From Frateuria aurantia DSM 6220 (GTDB lineage: Bacteria > Pseudomonadota > Gammaproteobacteria > Xanthomonadales > Rhodanobacteraceae), in contig NC_017033.1 of assembly GCF_000242255.2 (NCBI RefSeq), forward strand, positions 310,001 to 374,000: a DNA stretch of 64,000 bases, in the 5' to 3' direction. The notes beneath the pieces are model-generated. The model saw only the letters and a list, made by a program, of their open reading frames with translations, searched no databases and was not told where the DNA came from. Position numbers and translations under genes: made by a program. Shown one piece after another: positions 17,300-26,466 of this stretch. Within the stretch, counting starts at the first letter, position 1. Each line of letters begins with the position of its first letter.

Positions 17300-18199
17300 A
17301 TGCATATTGTCGTTCTGGGATCGGCCGCCGGCGGCGGCCACCCGCAATGGAATTGCCACACCCCGGCCAGCCAGCGCGCCTGGCAGGAACTGCCGGGCGC
17401 CGCCCGTCGTACCCAGGCCAGCATCGCCGTCAGCGATGATGGCAAGGACTGGTTGTTGATCAACGCCTCGCCTGACCTGCGTCAGCAGATCCTGGCCACT
17501 CCGGCCTTGTGGCCGCGTGAAGGCCTGCGTCATTCGCCGATCAAGGCCGTGCTGCTGTCCAGTGGCGAGATCGACCACATCACCGGCCTGCTGTCGCTGC
17601 GCGAGCGCCAGCCTTTCAGCCTGTACGCCAGTCAGGGCGTGCTGGATGTGCTGGCCGAAAACAGCATTTTCGATGCCTTGAACCCCGAATTCGTCACGCG
17701 ACAGGCCTTCAGTCTGGAGCAGCCGCTGTCGTTGCTGGGCCTGGAGGTGATTCCCTATGCGGTGCCCGGCAAGGTGCCCTTGTTCATGGAGTCGCGGGCC
17801 GGCAGCGATCTGGCCGGGCCGGAAGACACGACCCTGGGCCTGGAAGTCCGCGCCGGCGGCCAGAGCTTCCATTATCTGCCGGGCTGCGCGGCCATGACCG
17901 ACGCCTTGCGTGAGCGGCTGAAGGGCGCCAGTCTGGTGTTTTTCGATGGCACCTTGTGGCGCGATGACGAGCTGATCGCCGCCGGCGTCAGCCCCAAGAG
18001 CGGACAGCGGATGGGGCATATGTCGATTGATGGCGAGGCGGGCAGCATGGCCGCTTTCGCCGACCTGGACGTTGCCCGCAAGGTCTTTATCCATATCAAC
18101 ACCACCAACCCCGTCCTGAATGCGCTTTCGCCTGAGCATGCCGCTGCCGCGGCCCGGGGCTGGGAAGTGGCCTATGACGGCATGGAGATATCGCTGTGA
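17300..18199 (+). CDS. pqqB: PQQ biosynthesis protein PqqB
   Basis: 299 residues, the usual PqqB length. The N-terminus MHIVVLGSAAGGGHPQWNC is a family signature, and the fold is metallo-beta-lactamase-like; SSGEIDHITGLLSLRE carries the Asp-His pair corresponding to the usual HxHxDH motif. PqqB is considered an oxygenase that hydroxylates the Glu-Tyr intermediate. It overlaps pqqC by four bases (GTGA). The AGHPQWNC-like cysteine segment is intact. Confidence 0.97.
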   Translation: MHIVVLGSAAGGGHPQWNCHTPASQRAWQELPGAARRTQASIAVSDDGKDWLLINASPDLRQQILATPALWPREGLRHSPIKAVLLSSGEIDHITGLLSLRERQPFSLYASQGVLDVLAENSIFDALNPEFVTRQAFSLEQPLSLLGLEVIPYAVPGKVPLFMESRAGSDLAGPEDTTLGLEVRAGGQSFHYLPGCAAMTDALRERLKGASLVFFDGTLWRDDELIAAGVSPKSGQRMGHMSIDGEAGSMAAFADLDVARKVFIHINTTNPVLNALSPEHAAAAARGWEVAYDGMEISL

Positions 18200-18942
18200 G
18201 TGAACTGCTGAGCCCTGATCAACTGGAAGCCGCCCTGCGCGCCATGGGCGCGCGGCTGTACCACGACCAGCATCCCTTCCACAAACTGCTGCACAGCGGC
18301 CGGCTTGACCGTGGCCAGGTGCAGGCCTGGGCATTGAACCGGTTCGAATACCAGCGCTGCATTCCGCTCAAGGATGCGGCCATCCTGGCGCGGATGGAAG
18401 ATCCGGCGCTGCGCCGGATCTGGCGTCAGCGCATCATCGATCATGACGGCTCGCATGACGGCGAGGGCGGCATCGCCCGTTGGCTGCATCTGACCGATGC
18501 GCTGGGTCTGGATCGCGAGATGGTCACTTCAGGCCGCGCCCTGCTGCCAGGCACCCGTTTCGCGGTACATGCCTATATCGAGTTCGTCCGGGACAGGAGT
18601 CTGCTGGAGGCGATTGCCTCGTCGCTGACCGAACTGTTCGCGCCGACCATCATCAGCCACCGGATGGCCGGCATGCTGGCTCATTACGACTTCATCTCCA
18701 AGGAGGCGCTGGCCTACTTCGACTATCGTCTGACTGAAGCGCCGCGCGACTCGGCCTTCGCTCTGGACTACGTCAAGCAGCATGCCGATACCGTCGAGAA
18801 GCAGCAGCAGGTACTGGCCGCGCTGCACTTCAAATGCGGCGTGCTGTGGTCGCAACTGGATGCGCTGCATTTCGCCTATGTCGAGCCGGGTGTGCGCTGG
18901 CCGGATGCCTTTGATCCGGCGACCCAGGGTGGAGCGGTCTGA
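18196..18942 (+). CDS. pqqC: Pyrroloquinoline-quinone synthase PqqC
   Basis: 248 residues from GTG 18196, coupled to the pqqB stop as GTGA. PqqC performs the final ring closure and eight-electron oxidation without a cofactor. Recognisable family segments include YHDQHPFHKLLHSGRLDRGQVQAW, NRFEYQRCIPLKDAAILARM, and RQRIIDHDG. The fold is all-helical, like haem oxygenase/TENA. It ends in TGATG, overlapping the pqqD start by one base. Length equals that of characterised PqqC proteins. Confidence 0.97.
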   Translation: MSELLSPDQLEAALRAMGARLYHDQHPFHKLLHSGRLDRGQVQAWALNRFEYQRCIPLKDAAILARMEDPALRRIWRQRIIDHDGSHDGEGGIARWLHLTDALGLDREMVTSGRALLPGTRFAVHAYIEFVRDRSLLEAIASSLTELFAPTIISHRMAGMLAHYDFISKEALAYFDYRLTEAPRDSAFALDYVKQHADTVEKQQQVLAALHFKCGVLWSQLDALHFAYVEPGVRWPDAFDPATQGGAV

Positions 18943-19220
18943 TGCTGTTGCCCGAGCTGGAACAGGTCCCGGCCTTTCGGCCGGGCGTGCGTCTGCACCA
19001 CGACAAGGTCCGTGGCCAGTGGGTGTTGCTGGCGCCGGAGCGGGTGGTCGAGCTGGACCCGATTGCCCATGCCATTCTCGTCCAGGTCGATGGCCATCGC
19101 AGCATCGGCGAGATTGCGGCGGCGCTGACGGCTGAATACGATGCGCCGCTGGAGCAGGTCAGTCAGGATATCCGTGAGCTGATGGCTGACCTGCACGGCA
19201 AGCGGCTGCTGCGGTGGTGA
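18942..19220 (+). CDS. pqqD: PqqA-binding chaperone PqqD
   Basis: 92 residues. PqqD is the RiPP-recognition element that binds PqqA and presents it to the radical SAM enzyme PqqE. The winged-helix RRE fold is reflected in [23 protein letters not shown] and in [29 protein letters not shown]. It starts at an ATG overlapping the pqqC stop and ends overlapping the pqqE start. The protein is stand-alone, not fused to PqqC as in methylobacteria. Confidence 0.96.
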   Translation: MLLPELEQVPAFRPGVRLHHDKVRGQWVLLAPERVVELDPIAHAILVQVDGHRSIGEIAAALTAEYDAPLEQVSQDIRELMADLHGKRLLRW

Positions 19221-20320
19221 ACATGCTGGCACCGCCGATGGCCTTGTTGCTGGAGCTGACGCATCGCTGCCCGTTGGCCTGCCCTTACTGCTCCAATCCG
19301 CTGCAACTGGCGGGCATGAAGCAGGAAATGGATACCGCAGGCTGGCGTGAGGTGATCCGTCAGGCGGCCGAGATGGGCGTGCTGCAGATCCACTTCTCGG
19401 GTGGTGAGCCGACGCTGCGGAAGGACTTGCCCGAGCTGATCGCCTACACGCGGGAGCTGGGCCTGTACAGCAATCTGATCACCTCGGGGGTGGCTGCCGA
19501 CGAGGCGGCACTGGATCATCTGCTGGCCTGCGGGCTGGATCATGTCCAGCTCAGCATCCAGGATGCCACGGCGGAGGGTGCCGACCATATCTCGGGCTAT
19601 CGCAACAGCCTGCAGAAGAAGAGCCGTTTTGCCGAATGGCTGAAAGCCCGCGAGGTGCCATCGACGCTCAATGCGGTGATCCACCGGCAGAACATCCACA
19701 ACCTGCCGGCGATGATCGATCTGGCCATGGCCTGGGGCGTGGGGCGACTGGAAGTGGCACATACCCAGTATTACGGCTGGGGGCTGCGCAACCGCGCGGC
19801 GCTGATGCCGACCCGCGAGCAGCTGGAGCAGGCCACCGCCATCGTGCTGGCGGCTCGGGATCGGCATCACGGCGAGCTGGTCATCGACTATGTCACGCCG
19901 GATTACTACGCGCGACGGCCCAAGCCCTGCATGGCCGGCTGGGCGCGTCGCTTCATGAACATCACGCCCACCGGCGAGGTGCTGCCCTGCCATGCAGCCG
20001 AAACGATTCCGGGACTGGTGTTCGACAATGTGCGGCAGCGCTCGCTGGCCGATATCTGGAACCAGGGCCAAGCCTTTCTGAAGTTCCGCGGCACCGAATG
20101 GATGCCCGAGCCCTGCCAGAGCTGTCCCAAGAAAGAGCTGGACTGGGGGGGCTGCCGTTGCCAGGCGTTGGCGCTCAGTGGCCGGGCGGATACGCTGGAT
20201 CCTGTCTGCGAACGCTCGCCGGACCATGAGCGGATCCAGGCGTTGGCCGAGCAGGAAGCGGCGCAAGGCGATGATGCCTTTGTCTATCGGCGCCCAGAAA
20301 AGGTTGTTGAAGACGTATAG
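19214..20320 (+). CDS. pqqE: PqqA peptide cyclase PqqE (radical SAM)
   Basis: 368 residues from GTG 19214 (GTG 19217 and ATG 19223 are alternatives). It forms the Glu-Tyr C-C cross-link in PqqA, the first step of PQQ synthesis. The radical SAM cluster is C19-X3-C23-X2-C26 in RCPLACPYC, followed by FSGGEPTLR. The SPASM region includes [21 protein letters not shown] and [19 protein letters not shown]. The longest start is preferred because the family has extra residues before ELT. It is the last gene of the operon; no pqqF protease gene follows. Confidence 0.97.
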   Translation: MVNMLAPPMALLLELTHRCPLACPYCSNPLQLAGMKQEMDTAGWREVIRQAAEMGVLQIHFSGGEPTLRKDLPELIAYTRELGLYSNLITSGVAADEAALDHLLACGLDHVQLSIQDATAEGADHISGYRNSLQKKSRFAEWLKAREVPSTLNAVIHRQNIHNLPAMIDLAMAWGVGRLEVAHTQYYGWGLRNRAALMPTREQLEQATAIVLAARDRHHGELVIDYVTPDYYARRPKPCMAGWARRFMNITPTGEVLPCHAAETIPGLVFDNVRQRSLADIWNQGQAFLKFRGTEWMPEPCQSCPKKELDWGGCRCQALALSGRADTLDPVCERSPDHERIQALAEQEAAQGDDAFVYRRPEKVVEDV

Positions 20321-20346
20321 ATGTCCATGATCAAGATGTTGCCATG

Positions 20347-20377
20347 AAAAATCCCGCCTCTTGAGGCGGGATTTTTT
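20347..20377 (+). terminator. Intrinsic terminator after pqqE
   Basis: Stem ATCCCGCCTC / GAGGCGGGAT with a minimal loop, A-rich before and six T residues after. It closes the pqq operon. Confidence 0.93.
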
Positions 20378-20487
20378 GCATGCAAAGCGGCCATGCCGAT
20401 GAAGGTAGCCGTTGTCGCCTGCGCGCAGCGTCTCCCGCCATGGCCGATCCGGCGGAGCGGTGTCGATGCGACCGCTATGCCTTGGAT

Positions 20488-21129
20488 TCAGATGCGAAAG
20501 GCGATGCCGGTCATGACCTTGGAGGTCAGGGCCATCAGGCCCGGGATCGGAAAGGGCAGGCGGATGCCGCCACGCTGCTGTGCGGCCAGGGAATGACGTA
20601 CCTCGTCGGCCTGCATCTGCCGGACGATGGCGCGCGATGGCTCGTCGGCCTTTGGCAGACGTTGCAGATGGCTGGCCAGGTGCGCTTCGACCTGGTCCTC
20701 GGTCTCCATCACGAAGCCCAGACTGACGGCATCGCCGACCACGGCAGCGGCCGCGCCGATGGCATAGGAGCCGGCATACCACAAGGGGTTCAGCAGACTG
20801 GGTCGGCTGTCCAGTTCCTGCAGGCGCTCCGCGCACCAAGCCAGATGGTCGGCCTCCTCATCGGCGGAGTGCAGCAGATGTTCGCGGATGTTGTCGTGGC
20901 GCGCAAAGGCGGCCTGACCCAGATACAAGGCCTGGGCACAGACCTCACCGGTGTGGTTGACCCGCATCAGGCCGGCCGACAGCCGGCGCTCGGGCTCTTC
21001 CAGCTCCACCGGCTCGAGTTCGGCGGCTGGCGAGGGACGGTGGGCGACGGGGGTGGCCACCACGGCGGCCAAGGTGCGCTCGACGCTGTCCAGCAGGCGG
21101 TCGAGGGGACTCAGGTGGCGTATCGACAT
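20488..21129 (-). CDS. coq7: Demethoxyubiquinone hydroxylase Coq7
   Basis: 213 residues. The di-iron carboxylate ligands are visible in [41 protein letters not shown] and [13 protein letters not shown], giving the repeated E and E-x-x-H pattern of the ferritin-like Coq7 family. It hydroxylates the ubiquinone ring in the membrane. Two hydrophobic segments (near 120-140 and at the C-terminus) suit peripheral membrane binding. It is divergent from rplM. Xanthomonads use Coq7 for this step rather than UbiF, which agrees with the proposed lineage. Confidence 0.95.
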   Translation of the reverse strand: MSIRHLSPLDRLLDSVERTLAAVVATPVAHRPSPAAELEPVELEEPERRLSAGLMRVNHTGEVCAQALYLGQAAFARHDNIREHLLHSADEEADHLAWCAERLQELDSRPSLLNPLWYAGSYAIGAAAAVVGDAVSLGFVMETEDQVEAHLASHLQRLPKADEPSRAIVRQMQADEVRHSLAAQQRGGIRLPFPIPGLMALTSKVMTGIAFRI

Positions 21130-21475
21130 CTCGACTCCGGAGATCTTCAGTGGGGAGGGCGGTCACTGCACCGCACCCTGCGGGGCGACCGGTACGTTAT
21201 GATAGGACTCATCCGGCCCCGGCGTGAAACCACCGTTTCTGCGTCCGGTGGAAGCACGCGCATGAGTGCTGCGGACGGTTTCCTCGCGACATGATCGCCG
21301 GGCTTCCAAAAGCGCTTTCATCAATGCTATACTTTCCGGCCTCGCAGAAGCAGTTAAGCGTCGAGCAAGCTCCAAGTCACGGGGCTTGCGTCCCGATATC
21401 GGGGCAGCTATCATCTCGCGCCCTGCAGCACTTTAATATTGAGCTCCGCCACAGGCGGCACATCAGGTATTGGAT
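21130..21475. other. coq7-rplM divergent intergenic region
   Basis: 346 bases. It holds the rplM promoter and a long 5' leader. The leader contains a perfect CCCGATATCGGG palindrome and, just before rplM, a CCGCC-ACA-GGCGG hairpin (21446-21458). These may be part of an L13-type autoregulatory leader, but I cannot show that. Confidence 0.45.
21304..21333 (+). promoter_or_regulatory. Probable sigma-70 promoter of rplM-rpsI
   Basis: TATACT at 21328-21333 with the extended element TGC before it, and TTCCAA at 21304-21309 as a -35 with an 18-base spacer. The transcript would have a leader of roughly 135 bases. Confidence 0.6.
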
Positions 21476-21904
21476 ATGAAAACGTTCAGCGCCAAGCCGG
21501 AAAGCGTCAAGCGCGACTGGTACATCATTGACGCCACGGACAAGACGCTTGGTCGTCTGTCGACCGAGATTGCCCGTCGCCTGCGCGGCAAGCACAAGCC
21601 GGAATTCACCCCGCATGTGGACACCGGTGATTACATCGTCGTCGTCAACGCCGGCAAGGTCGCCGTCACCGGCGCCAAGATGGACGACAAGCAGTACCAT
21701 CGTTTCACGGGCTATGTCGGCAACCTGAAGACCACCAACCTGCGTGATCTTCTGGCCAAGCACCCGGAGCAGGCGATCGAGATCGCCGTGAAGGGCATGC
21801 TGCCGAAGAATCCGCTGGGCCGTGCGATGTATCGCAAGCTCAAGGTCTATGGCGGTTCCGAACATCCGCACACTGCCCAGCAGCCGCAGGCGCTGGAACT
21901 CTAA
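21476..21904 (+). CDS. rplM: 50S ribosomal protein L13
   Basis: 142 residues from ATG 21476, exactly the E. coli length. A TTG two codons upstream extends the frame but is not needed. Conserved segments are [40 protein letters not shown]-like [18 protein letters not shown], and [19 protein letters not shown]13 is an early-assembly protein of the large subunit. It is followed nine bases later by rpsI, the universal pair. Confidence 0.98.
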   Translation: MKTFSAKPESVKRDWYIIDATDKTLGRLSTEIARRLRGKHKPEFTPHVDTGDYIVVVNAGKVAVTGAKMDDKQYHRFTGYVGNLKTTNLRDLLAKHPEQAIEIAVKGMLPKNPLGRAMYRKLKVYGGSEHPHTAQQPQALEL

Positions 21905-21913
21905 GGAATCATC

Positions 21914-22306
21914 ATGGCGATTCAGCAAAACTACGGCACCGGCCGCCGCAAGACCTCTGCCGCTCGCGTGTTCCTGCGCAAGGGCACTGGCGCGATCACC
22001 GTCAATGGCAAGAAGCTCGAGCAGTTCTTCGGTCGCGAGACCTCCTGCATGATCGTGCGTCAGCCGCTGGAACTGACCGAGAATATCGAAAAGTTTGACG
22101 TCAACGTGACGGTCAGCGGCGGTGGCATCACCGGCCAGGCCGGCGCGATTCGTCTGGGCATCGCCCGCGCTCTGATCGAGTACGACGAAACCCTGAAGTC
22201 GCCGCTGCGCAAGGCTGGTTTCGTGACCCGTGACGCTCGTGAAGTCGAGCGCAAGAAGGTCGGTCTGCACAAGGCACGTCGCGCTACCCAGTTCTCCAAG
22301 CGTTAA
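21914..22306 (+). CDS. rpsI: 30S ribosomal protein S9
   Basis: 130 residues, the E. coli length. It starts with the conserved [17 protein letters not shown] and ends in RRATQFSKR, the basic tail whose last arginine contacts the P-site tRNA anticodon. [19 protein letters not shown] and [20 protein letters not shown] are family segments. Co-transcribed with rplM. Confidence 0.98.
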   Translation: MAIQQNYGTGRRKTSAARVFLRKGTGAITVNGKKLEQFFGRETSCMIVRQPLELTENIEKFDVNVTVSGGGITGQAGAIRLGIARALIEYDETLKSPLRKAGFVTRDAREVERKKVGLHKARRATQFSKR

Positions 22307-22317
22307 TCACGCTTGTC

Positions 22318-22428
22318 GCGGCGCCCAAGGTCAGAGCGCGCCGCAAAAGGTTTTTGGGAGATCGTCTAATGGTAGGACTGCAGACTCTGACTCTGCCTAT
22401 CTAGGTTCGAATCCTAGTCTCCCAGCCA
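22318..22428 (+). repeat. Direct repeat copy 1 carrying tRNA-Gln
   Basis: The copy consists of a GCGGCGC / GCGCCGC hairpin, the shared string GGTCAGAGCGCGCCGC, a short T run and an entire tRNA-Gln gene. The same array recurs at 22711-22824. The tRNA part is identical between copies and the hairpin part is nearly so. Confidence 0.85.
22355..22428 (+). tRNA. tRNA-Gln (CUG)
   Basis: 74 bases including the encoded CCA. The acceptor TGGGAGA pairs with TCTCCCA, the T arm is CTAGG-TTCGAAT-CCTAG, and the anticodon stem is GCAGA/TCTGC with loop CTCTGAC. The anticodon CTG (22387-22389) reads CAG. The U1 start is characteristic of bacterial tRNA-Gln. Confidence 0.96.
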
Positions 22429-22437
22429 AACCGGACG

Positions 22438-22466
22438 AGCCCCTGAGTGATCGGGGGCTTTTCTTT
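22438..22466 (+). terminator. Intrinsic terminator after first tRNA-Gln
   Basis: Stem AGCCCC / GGGGCT with a 10-base loop, followed by TTTTCTTTT. Confidence 0.8.
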
Positions 22467-22582
22467 TGGACTGCCGCGCATCGACAGGATGCCGGTTGTT
22501 CATCGAGTGGTTGCCGGCATGTATTTGCCGGCGGGGTCGCGGTATCATCAGCGGCCCGCAAGCAGGCACGATGCAGTATCCT

Positions 22583-22658
<76 letters not shown>

Positions 22659-22710
22659 GATCTGCAGCATGGCCCGCTGCATTGTCTGACAGGCAAGCCT
22701 CACGCCTGTT

Positions 22711-22824
22711 GCGGCGCTCCACCAGGTCAGAGCGCGCCGCGTCAAGTTTTTGGGAGATCGTCTAATGGTAGGACTGCAGACTCTGACTCTGCCTATCTAG
22801 GTTCGAATCCTAGTCTCCCAGCCA
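22711..22824 (+). repeat. Direct repeat copy 2 carrying tRNA-Gln
   Basis: Second copy of the hairpin, T run and tRNA-Gln array seen at 22318-22428. The upstream hairpin keeps both arms while the loop and the six bases after it differ slightly. Confidence 0.85.
22751..22824 (+). tRNA. tRNA-Gln (CUG), second copy
   Basis: 74 bases, identical to the tRNA at 22355-22428; anticodon CTG at 22783-22785. Confidence 0.96.
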
Positions 22825-22830
22825 ATACCG

Positions 22831-22861
22831 AAAGGCCCCTGAGCAATCAGGGGCCTTTTTT
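22831..22861 (+). terminator. Intrinsic terminator after second tRNA-Gln
   Basis: A 12-bp perfect stem, AAAGGCCCCTGA / TCAGGGGCCTTT, with a GCAA loop, running into a T tract. Its symmetry lets it act on both strands, so it can also serve the leftward SnoaL-like gene that ends at 22886. Confidence 0.93.
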
Positions 22862-22885
22862 GTATCTTCTCGCCATAGCGAAGGC

Positions 22886-23278
22886 TTAGAGGCGGGCCAG
22901 CTGCAAGGGATTCATATAGTCCCGGAAGTGGCTGATCTTGCCTTCGCGCAGGGTGATGAACCAGACATAGTCGATTTTCACGGCCATGCCGTCGGACACG
23001 CGATGGTGATGGCCGCGGGCTTCGACGATGATTCCGTCGCCGACCTCTCGGCTGCGGATGGGATCCAGATGGCCGAAACGGATCAAGCCAGGCAGCGGGG
23101 CCATGAAGGCTGCAATGGCTTCGCGGCCTTCGAGCCGGCTGGGGTGATCTTCCGGCGCATAGGGAAATTCATGGACGGCGTCTTCGGTGTAGAGATCGGC
23201 CCAGGCCTGGGTCTGGCCTGCGGCGAGTGCGGCAATGCCCTGGGCAAGCCAGGCAGGGAGGGAAGATGATGCGTGCAT
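22886..23278 (-). CDS. SnoaL-like (NTF2-fold) protein
   Basis: 130 residues from ATG 23278, which has a GGAGA six bases upstream; a longer in-frame start at 23317 is less likely. The pattern ALAAGQTQAWADLYTEDAVHEFPYAP ... RLEGREAIAAFMAPLPGL ... YVWFITLREGKISHFRDYMNPLQL is the SnoaL/ketosteroid-isomerase-like fold used by small polyketide cyclases, isomerases and stress proteins. The reaction is unknown. It is divergent from a TetR regulator with shared operator-like repeats between the genes, so it is probably the regulator's target. Confidence 0.85.
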   Translation of the reverse strand: MHASSSLPAWLAQGIAALAAGQTQAWADLYTEDAVHEFPYAPEDHPSRLEGREAIAAFMAPLPGLIRFGHLDPIRSREVGDGIIVEARGHHHRVSDGMAVKIDYVWFITLREGKISHFRDYMNPLQLARL

Positions 23279-23294
23279 GTCTATCTCCAGTAGA

Positions 23295-23345
23295 ATATCG
23301 GACCGTGAATTCCACAAACCCTATCATATCGGACCGTGGGTCCGA
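23295..23345. promoter_or_regulatory. Operator-like repeats between SnoaL-like gene and tetR
   Basis: ATATCGGACCGTG occurs twice as a direct repeat (23295-23307 and 23326-23338), 31 bases apart, about three DNA turns. The second copy is part of a perfect 7-3-7 palindrome TCGGACC-GTG-GGTCCGA (23329-23345). This is the size and symmetry of a TetR-family operator and lies between the divergent genes. Confidence 0.7.
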
Positions 23346-23931
23346 AAGTTTGCCTGCACGAAGAGGCCGCCCTGCCGTGCCGCCCGAGCGTATGCTGGCG
23401 GCAGCTGATGCGCTGTTTGCTGCCGCTGACCAGCCGATGAGCGTGAGCATGGATGCGATCGCACAGGCTGCCGGGGTTGGCAAGGGCACTTTGTTCCGGG
23501 CATTCGGAAGCCGGGACGCCTTGCTGGATACTTTGTGGGCCCAGCGCCTGGGTGTGCTCCGTACCAGCGTCGAGGGTGCCCACCCGGAGCTGGGGCCGCA
23601 TGCCGCGCCGCAGGTGCGGGCCCAGGCCTTCGTGGCGGCCTTGCTTGAGTTCAAACTGGCTCATCGGCATCTGATCCGGGCAAGAGAAGCGGCCCCGCAG
23701 CTGCTGCGCTCGACTCACTATCTGTGGATGCATGAGGTGCTGCAGACCCAACTGAGTCTGGCCGCCGGTCTTCCGGAGTCAGTGGCGGCATACCGCGCGC
23801 ATGCTTTGCTGGCATCGATTCATATCGATCTCCTCGAGGAATTGATGGCACAGGGCTTCAGCCCGCAGGATCTGCGGCAACACCTGCGCGAGCATGTCGC
23901 CTCCATGCTGAGTCCTGCCCCGGCGCCCTAG
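23305..23931 (+). CDS. TetR/AcrR-family transcription regulator
   Basis: 208 residues from GTG 23305; TTG 23350 would give 193 residues and begin at LPARRGRPAV, the common TetR N-terminus. The helix-turn-helix is in MDAIAQAAGVGKGTLFRAFGSRDALL. The C-terminal ligand domain is helical (about 85-205). With the TTG start the palindromic operator would lie wholly upstream of the gene, which is attractive. It is expected to repress itself and the divergent SnoaL-like gene in the absence of a small-molecule ligand. Confidence 0.88.
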   Translation: MNSTNPIISDRGSESLPARRGRPAVPPERMLAAADALFAAADQPMSVSMDAIAQAAGVGKGTLFRAFGSRDALLDTLWAQRLGVLRTSVEGAHPELGPHAAPQVRAQAFVAALLEFKLAHRHLIRAREAAPQLLRSTHYLWMHEVLQTQLSLAAGLPESVAAYRAHALLASIHIDLLEELMAQGFSPQDLRQHLREHVASMLSPAPAP

Positions 23932-24160
23932 TTTTCCTGGGCGGGTGATATTCCACCAAAAGGCGGGGCGATCACCGTCCAGAACCGGCGGCCGCAGGGG
24001 CCGGGCCATGATGGCCGGAAACGCGTGCTCTGCCGGCGAACCGATAGGCGACATCGACAGCGAAGCCGTTGGCGACATGATCTGCACATCCATCGTCATG
24101 GATATGCGTTGGCCTTTGGTGGCAATCTAGCCACCACCTATTGGCTGCGGCTCATCGTTC

Positions 24161-25282
24161 ATGCCTTACCAAAATCCCGTTGTGCGTTCCGCTGCGGTGA
24201 TCGCCATGCATATGGTGGATCTGGCCGATGCCATTGATCTGGCCAGAGCCGAGGCGCTGTGGGCCAGCCAGCCACGCCCGGCAAGTGTTCGCAGCAAGTT
24301 GAACAGTACCCCTTCCAAGGCGGTGGCCTTCGGTGTGCCGCCGTTGCGGTTGAGTCTGGAGCCGATGGTGATCGAGCTGGACGGGATCAGTCATACGGCT
24401 CAGGTCTGGGCACGACTGTATGAATTCGGGACCGTGGCCTTTTCCATTCAAGTGCCGGTGACCGGCTGTGACTGGGCCAGCTTCTCCCGGCGGGTGGATG
24501 CGGTGGACAATCTGCTGGGCCCTGAGGCCGAGCATCCGGTGTGGGCGCATCTCGCCCAGCAATTGAAAACGGCCTTGGGGCAGGCGATGAGCCGGCTCAG
24601 CACGACTATGTTGTCGGAAGACTACCTGCTGGGCATCGTGCATGCCTTCGAGCAGCCGGTGCATGTGGCCACCATGCACGAAACCATCGATCTGGTGCCC
24701 CTGCTGTCGGGCGAGCAGCGGCCGCTTTCGATGCAGGCCAGGCATGACCTGCTGCAGCAGCGGTTTTCCTGGTATGCCGATGACCTGGTGATCCTGACCT
24801 GGGACCGGGCCTTTATCTACGAGCCACGCGGCGATTCCGACGTGGTCGACATCCTTGAAGTCGCGAATGCCCAGCTGCTGGAAATGCGCTTCTACGACGA
24901 GCTGCTGGATGTGGAACTGCCGCGGATGTATGACCTGGTCGAGGCCGCGCACCGTGCCAATACGCCCAAGGGCTCGCGCCATTTCGCGGCGCTGGCGCGC
25001 AAGCTGTATACCCTGGTGGCCGAAGTGACCGAGATCACCGAGAAAGTCGACAATGCGCTGCAGGTCACCGAAGATGTCTATCTGGCCCGGGTTTATACCG
25101 CCGCCCTGGATCTGTTCAAGGTACACCATGTCAGCAGTGCGGTGGACCGCAAGCTGGCGATTATCCGCGACACCTACAATACCTTGTACGAAGAAGCCTC
25201 GGGCAAGCGCGGCGAGCTGATGGAGCTGGCCATCATCGCCTTGATCGTCGTGGAGATCCTGATCGCCATTGTCCGTCACTGA
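24161..25282 (+). CDS. RMD1/YagE (DUF155) family protein
   Basis: 373 residues. The C-terminal half (about 230-372) shows the family pattern: FYDELLDVELPRMYDLVE, a coiled helical stretch, LARVYTAALDLFKVHHVSSAVDRKLAIIRDTYNTLYEEASGKRGELMELAIIALIVVEILIAI, ending in a single transmembrane helix (about 353-371). Yeast relatives (Rmd1, Rmd8) are linked to mitochondrial organisation and meiotic division; the bacterial role is unknown. The gene is isolated, with 229 bases of unrecognised sequence upstream, and converges on the LysR gene. Confidence 0.85.
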   Translation: MPYQNPVVRSAAVIAMHMVDLADAIDLARAEALWASQPRPASVRSKLNSTPSKAVAFGVPPLRLSLEPMVIELDGISHTAQVWARLYEFGTVAFSIQVPVTGCDWASFSRRVDAVDNLLGPEAEHPVWAHLAQQLKTALGQAMSRLSTTMLSEDYLLGIVHAFEQPVHVATMHETIDLVPLLSGEQRPLSMQARHDLLQQRFSWYADDLVILTWDRAFIYEPRGDSDVVDILEVANAQLLEMRFYDELLDVELPRMYDLVEAAHRANTPKGSRHFAALARKLYTLVAEVTEITEKVDNALQVTEDVYLARVYTAALDLFKVHHVSSAVDRKLAIIRDTYNTLYEEASGKRGELMELAIIALIVVEILIAIVRH

Positions 25283-25451
25283 GTGAAAACGGATATCCAT
25301 GCGGCCATGTGATGTGTTTCATGACGCGCATGCTTTTTTATGAAAGCCCTTTTGTCGGTTCCTGATCTTGGGCCGACATTATTTTAAGACGTCCATATGA
25401 TGATTTTTCATGCCTTCGGTATATGTCGGCATGGCCGCATGCGGGTCGGAA

Positions 25452-26375
25452 TCAGGCCAGATCACCCAGTTGCTGGCGGCAATAGGCTTTCACCGTCTGT
25501 CGCAACCAGCGATGAGCCGGGTCGGCATCCATGCGTGGGTGCCACATCTGGGAAATGGTGATGTCCGGCGTGCTTGCCGGCAATGCGAAGCGCCGCAGGC
25601 CAAGGGCATGGAAGGCATTCCGGGCCGTCAGCAGCGATGCCGGTACCAGACCGATCAGGTCCGAATCCAGAACGACGTCGAGCACGGCGGGGAAGCCAGG
25701 CACGATGGTGCTGATCCTCCGCTGTCGTCCGATTTCGGCGAGGGCCTGGTCGACCGGTCCCCGCCCCTGATCATGACGTGAGGCGACAACATGCCCGCAC
25801 GACAGATAATCTTCCAGGCTGAGCTCGCCCTGTCTGGCCATGGGATGCTCCTCCCGGATGACAGCCACGAAGCGGTCCCGGAACAGAGCCTGGATCTTGA
25901 TCTCGGGCCCCATGATGGTGAGTACGCCGATATCGAGATCGGTCTGGCCATCCCGCAGATGCCCGACGGACTTCCGTGGTTTGGCCATGAATTGCAGGGT
26001 GACGCCCGCGGCCTGACGGCCGATGGTGGTGATCAGACCGGGAGCCAGCGCCGAGACGAAACCGTCGTTGGCTCGGATCACGAAGCGTCGCTGCAGGTTC
26101 TCGAGATCGAGCGCGGGCATGGCGGGTGCCAGCATCCTGCGGGCATCGAGCATCACCTGCCGGCAGGACTCGCGCAGTTGTTCGGCATGAGGCGTCAGCA
26201 CCAGTTCGCGGCCGGCGCGGACCAGCAAGAGATCACCGGTGGTCTCACGCAGCCGTCCCAGCGTCCGGCTCATGGCCGAGGTGCTCAGTCCCAGACGCTG
26301 GGCGGCCCGGGTGACGTTGGCCTCCTCCAGCAGGATATCCAGTGATGTCAGCAAGTTGAGATCAGGTCCGGTCAT
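25452..26375 (-). CDS. LysR-family transcription regulator
   Basis: 307 residues from ATG 26375. The winged helix-turn-helix is DLNLLTSLDILLEEANVTRAAQRLGLSTSAMSRTLGRLRETTGDLLLVR, in which the usual LysR pattern is complete. The effector domain follows from about 90. The frame is open further upstream, but that part overlaps the divergent gene's promoter and lacks the family N-terminus. It is divergent from an exported methyltransferase-like gene (91 bases between starts), its likely target. Confidence 0.92.
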   Translation of the reverse strand: MTGPDLNLLTSLDILLEEANVTRAAQRLGLSTSAMSRTLGRLRETTGDLLLVRAGRELVLTPHAEQLRESCRQVMLDARRMLAPAMPALDLENLQRRFVIRANDGFVSALAPGLITTIGRQAAGVTLQFMAKPRKSVGHLRDGQTDLDIGVLTIMGPEIKIQALFRDRFVAVIREEHPMARQGELSLEDYLSCGHVVASRHDQGRGPVDQALAEIGRQRRISTIVPGFPAVLDVVLDSDLIGLVPASLLTARNAFHALGLRRFALPASTPDITISQMWHPRMDADPAHRWLRQTVKAYCRQQLGDLA

Positions 26376-26466
26376 GGCCCATCTTGGCACAGTCACCGGC
26401 AGAAGCTGCATCGGCATCGGGTTTGCAGGCAGAATGGGTGTCTTGCCCGATGTGAGGTCACTACCG

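Noticed and set aside
25409-25433. CATGCC ... GGCATG inverted repeat between the RMD1-family and LysR genes
   Set aside because: Arms of six bases with a 13-base loop and no T tract; too weak to call a terminator.
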